Source of the DNA: Flavobacterium limnophilum
GTDB lineage: Bacteria; Bacteroidota; Bacteroidia; Flavobacteriales; Flavobacteriaceae
Length of the DNA: 64,000 nt
Assembly: GCF_027111315.2 (NCBI RefSeq)
Contig: NZ_CP114289.2
Coordinates: 930,001 to 994,000 of the forward strand
Reading direction: 5' to 3'
Part shown: in pieces, positions 63,260 through 64,000 of the stretch
Layout: each line of letters opens with the position of its first letter
How positions within the stretch are numbered: position 1 is the stretch's first letter
Position numbers and translations under genes: made by a program
Notes under the pieces: model-generated
The model's database searches: none
Seen by the model: only the letters and a program-made list of their open reading frames with translations
Told to the model about the DNA's origin: nothing

Positions 63260-63330
63260 TCGATAACTCCATATTAGGAAATAAAAACACTTCTTACATA
63301 TTCCTTTTCCAAATTTTCGATAACTCCATA
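63260..63330. repeat. Direct repeat of 14 bp
   Basis: TCGATAACTCCATA occurs at 63260-63273 and again at 63317-63330, 57 bp apart. It lies between repeat copy 2 and the attC-like element, in sequence without a gene (62877-63450 is noncoding apart from the features listed). Confidence 0.8.
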
Positions 63331-63336
63331 GTATAA

Positions 63337-63445
63337 GATAATTGCCGGTTCTCCCGATGCATCGGGACAAGCTGTTCAACAGGGATTTCATTGTTCGTGC
63401 TGCGCACGCAACGAAATCCTAGCTGTTAGGCGACGGCAGATTATC
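63337..63445. repeat. Long nested-palindrome element, attC-like
   Basis: The outer arms are GATAATTGCCG (63337-63347) and CGGCAGATTATC (63434-63445). Inside are CCCGATGCATCGGG (63353-63366) and a stem AACAG-GGATTTC / GAAATCC-TAG-CTGTT with a 3-nt bulge. The stem is bounded by GTTCAAC (63374) and GTTAGGC (63425), which fit the RYYYAAC and GTTRRRY core patterns of integron attC sites at a 58-bp spacing. It ends 5 bp from the stop of the next toxin gene. Confidence 0.55.
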
Positions 63446-63450
63446 CGGTT

Positions 63451-63933
63451 TTATTTTTCGTTTGCTAGTTTTAGTGCATTTTCAATGAAGCCATCACTTA
63501 ACCATACGTTTTTTGTTCTTAGTTCAAAAAGTAAAGGTTTTAGTTCATTAATATGTCCAAGTTGTTTCGCTTTTAAAAGTATTCCAATTGTTCCAGTAAC
63601 TTTTAGTCCAGTATGTTTAGCGTGAAATCTTCCTAAAGATTCATCAAGTATTATTAAATCGGCCTCTTTTTCAGTTGCTAAAACAATTGCTTCGGCTTCT
63701 CCCTTGTCTAAATCTAAAAAGTAAGACAAAGACTTTTCATTGTTTATTTTTTCGATTTTTATCCATTCGATTTTCGATAAATCGTTATAAAATTCTTTAT
63801 TCTTTCCTGCCTCGATTTCATTAAATACTTCTTGAGGAATAAAAATTTCACCATACAAATCTTTAAAGATATTGAGTTTACCAATCTTTAAAAGTGAAAT
63901 AATAGGAGTGGTGTTTGAAACAACTTTAAGCAT
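63451..63933 (-). CDS. DUF3368 PIN-like toxin
   Basis: A 160-residue putative nuclease toxin. The start MLKVVSNTTPIISLLKIGKL has the SNxxPI form typical of DUF3368 proteins, followed by DLDKGEAEAIVLATEKEADL (near 86-105), LIILDESLGRFHA and VTGTIGILLKAKQLGHI. The frame is open five codons earlier, but the ATG in AATGCTTAA overlaps the upstream antitoxin stop by 8 bp and is the natural coupled start. Partner: the UPF0175-like gene at the window edge. Confidence 0.88.
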   Translation of the reverse strand: MLKVVSNTTPIISLLKIGKLNIFKDLYGEIFIPQEVFNEIEAGKNKEFYNDLSKIEWIKIEKINNEKSLSYFLDLDKGEAEAIVLATEKEADLIILDESLGRFHAKHTGLKVTGTIGILLKAKQLGHINELKPLLFELRTKNVWLSDGFIENALKLANEK

Positions 63934-64000
63934 TTTGTAAATCTTCACTTAAGTCTTCAACATTCAAGAAACCAACATTATATTTGGCTAATAATTCTAA
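63926..64000 (-). CDS. UPF0175-type antitoxin, 3' end only
   Basis: The window cuts this gene. The last 24 codons read LELLAKYNVGFLNVEDLSED then LQNA and stop, matching the C-terminal end of UPF0175 antitoxins, the usual partners of DUF3368 toxins. It overlaps the toxin start by 8 bp. Confidence 0.75.
   Translation of the reverse strand, partial: LELLAKYNVGFLNVEDLSEDLQNA

Noticed and set aside
60511..64000. A true integron
   Set aside because: No integrase gene lies in the window and the 123-bp repeats lack clear attC core sites, so only a resemblance is claimed.

Overview
The window looks like a chromosomal segment of an AT-rich member of the Bacteroidota, most likely Flavobacteriaceae and Flavobacterium-like. 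The reasons are gene content (PorD of the type IX secretion system, the Bacteroidota-type RNA polymerase omega subunit, a DapA gene preceded by a DUF6913-like gene, LytTR and OmpR-type regulators, many small families typical of Flavobacteria), promoters of the form TTG-N19/20-TAnnTTTG, and few Shine-Dalgarno sites. No rRNA, tRNA, CRISPR array or prophage was seen.

Layout. (1) 1-7.2 kb: uronate catabolism. The 3' part of a LacI-family regulator converges on a minus-strand operon kduI-kduD-uxaC-uxaB-uxaA, which turns galacturonate and unsaturated pectin products into 2-keto-3-deoxygluconate. (2) 7.4-31.8 kb: mostly core genes: nadC, a YihY/BrkB protein, priA, a LytTR regulator, rpsF-rpsR-rplI, ligA, a 5'-nucleotidase split into two genes, dapA, the bamD-rpoZ-coaBC-porD-recN run, fabV, a glycosyltransferase, coaE and a two-component system. 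(3) 31.8-52.8 kb: a large secreted beta-helix protein, an acyl-ACP thioesterase, miaA, a potassium channel, an exonuclease/GIY-YIG fusion, a YggS-type PLP protein, a 3-hydroxyacyl-CoA dehydrogenase, pcm, an HTH-Fic protein, smpB, an M1 peptidase and the agmatine-to-putrescine pair aguB-aguA. (4) 52.9-59.8 kb: a minus-strand pectinolytic operon (PL10 lyase, GH28 polygalacturonase, DUF1593 protein, second PL10 lyase, LamG-like protein). (5) 59.9-64 kb: an accessory island with two decayed group II intron copies, three toxin-antitoxin modules of different families, two equal-length 123-bp palindromic repeats and an attC-like stem element.

How it works together. Regions 1 and 4 are about 50 kb apart but start from nearly identical promoter-operators: a TAnnTTTG box followed by a 12-bp LacI-type site, with 22 of 24 bases the same. 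Extracellular pectin breakdown and intracellular uronate catabolism therefore look like one regulon, probably under the LacI-type protein at the left edge. No SusC/SusD pair, unsaturated galacturonyl hydrolase, uronate transporter, KDG kinase or KDPG aldolase is in the window, so the system continues elsewhere.

The right-hand island is the least ordinary part. Read on the minus strand it is a row of units, each a toxin-antitoxin pair followed by a palindromic element. Group II intron copies sit at the 3' ends of two units, and these copies are themselves interrupted by several short repeat modules. No integrase is visible.
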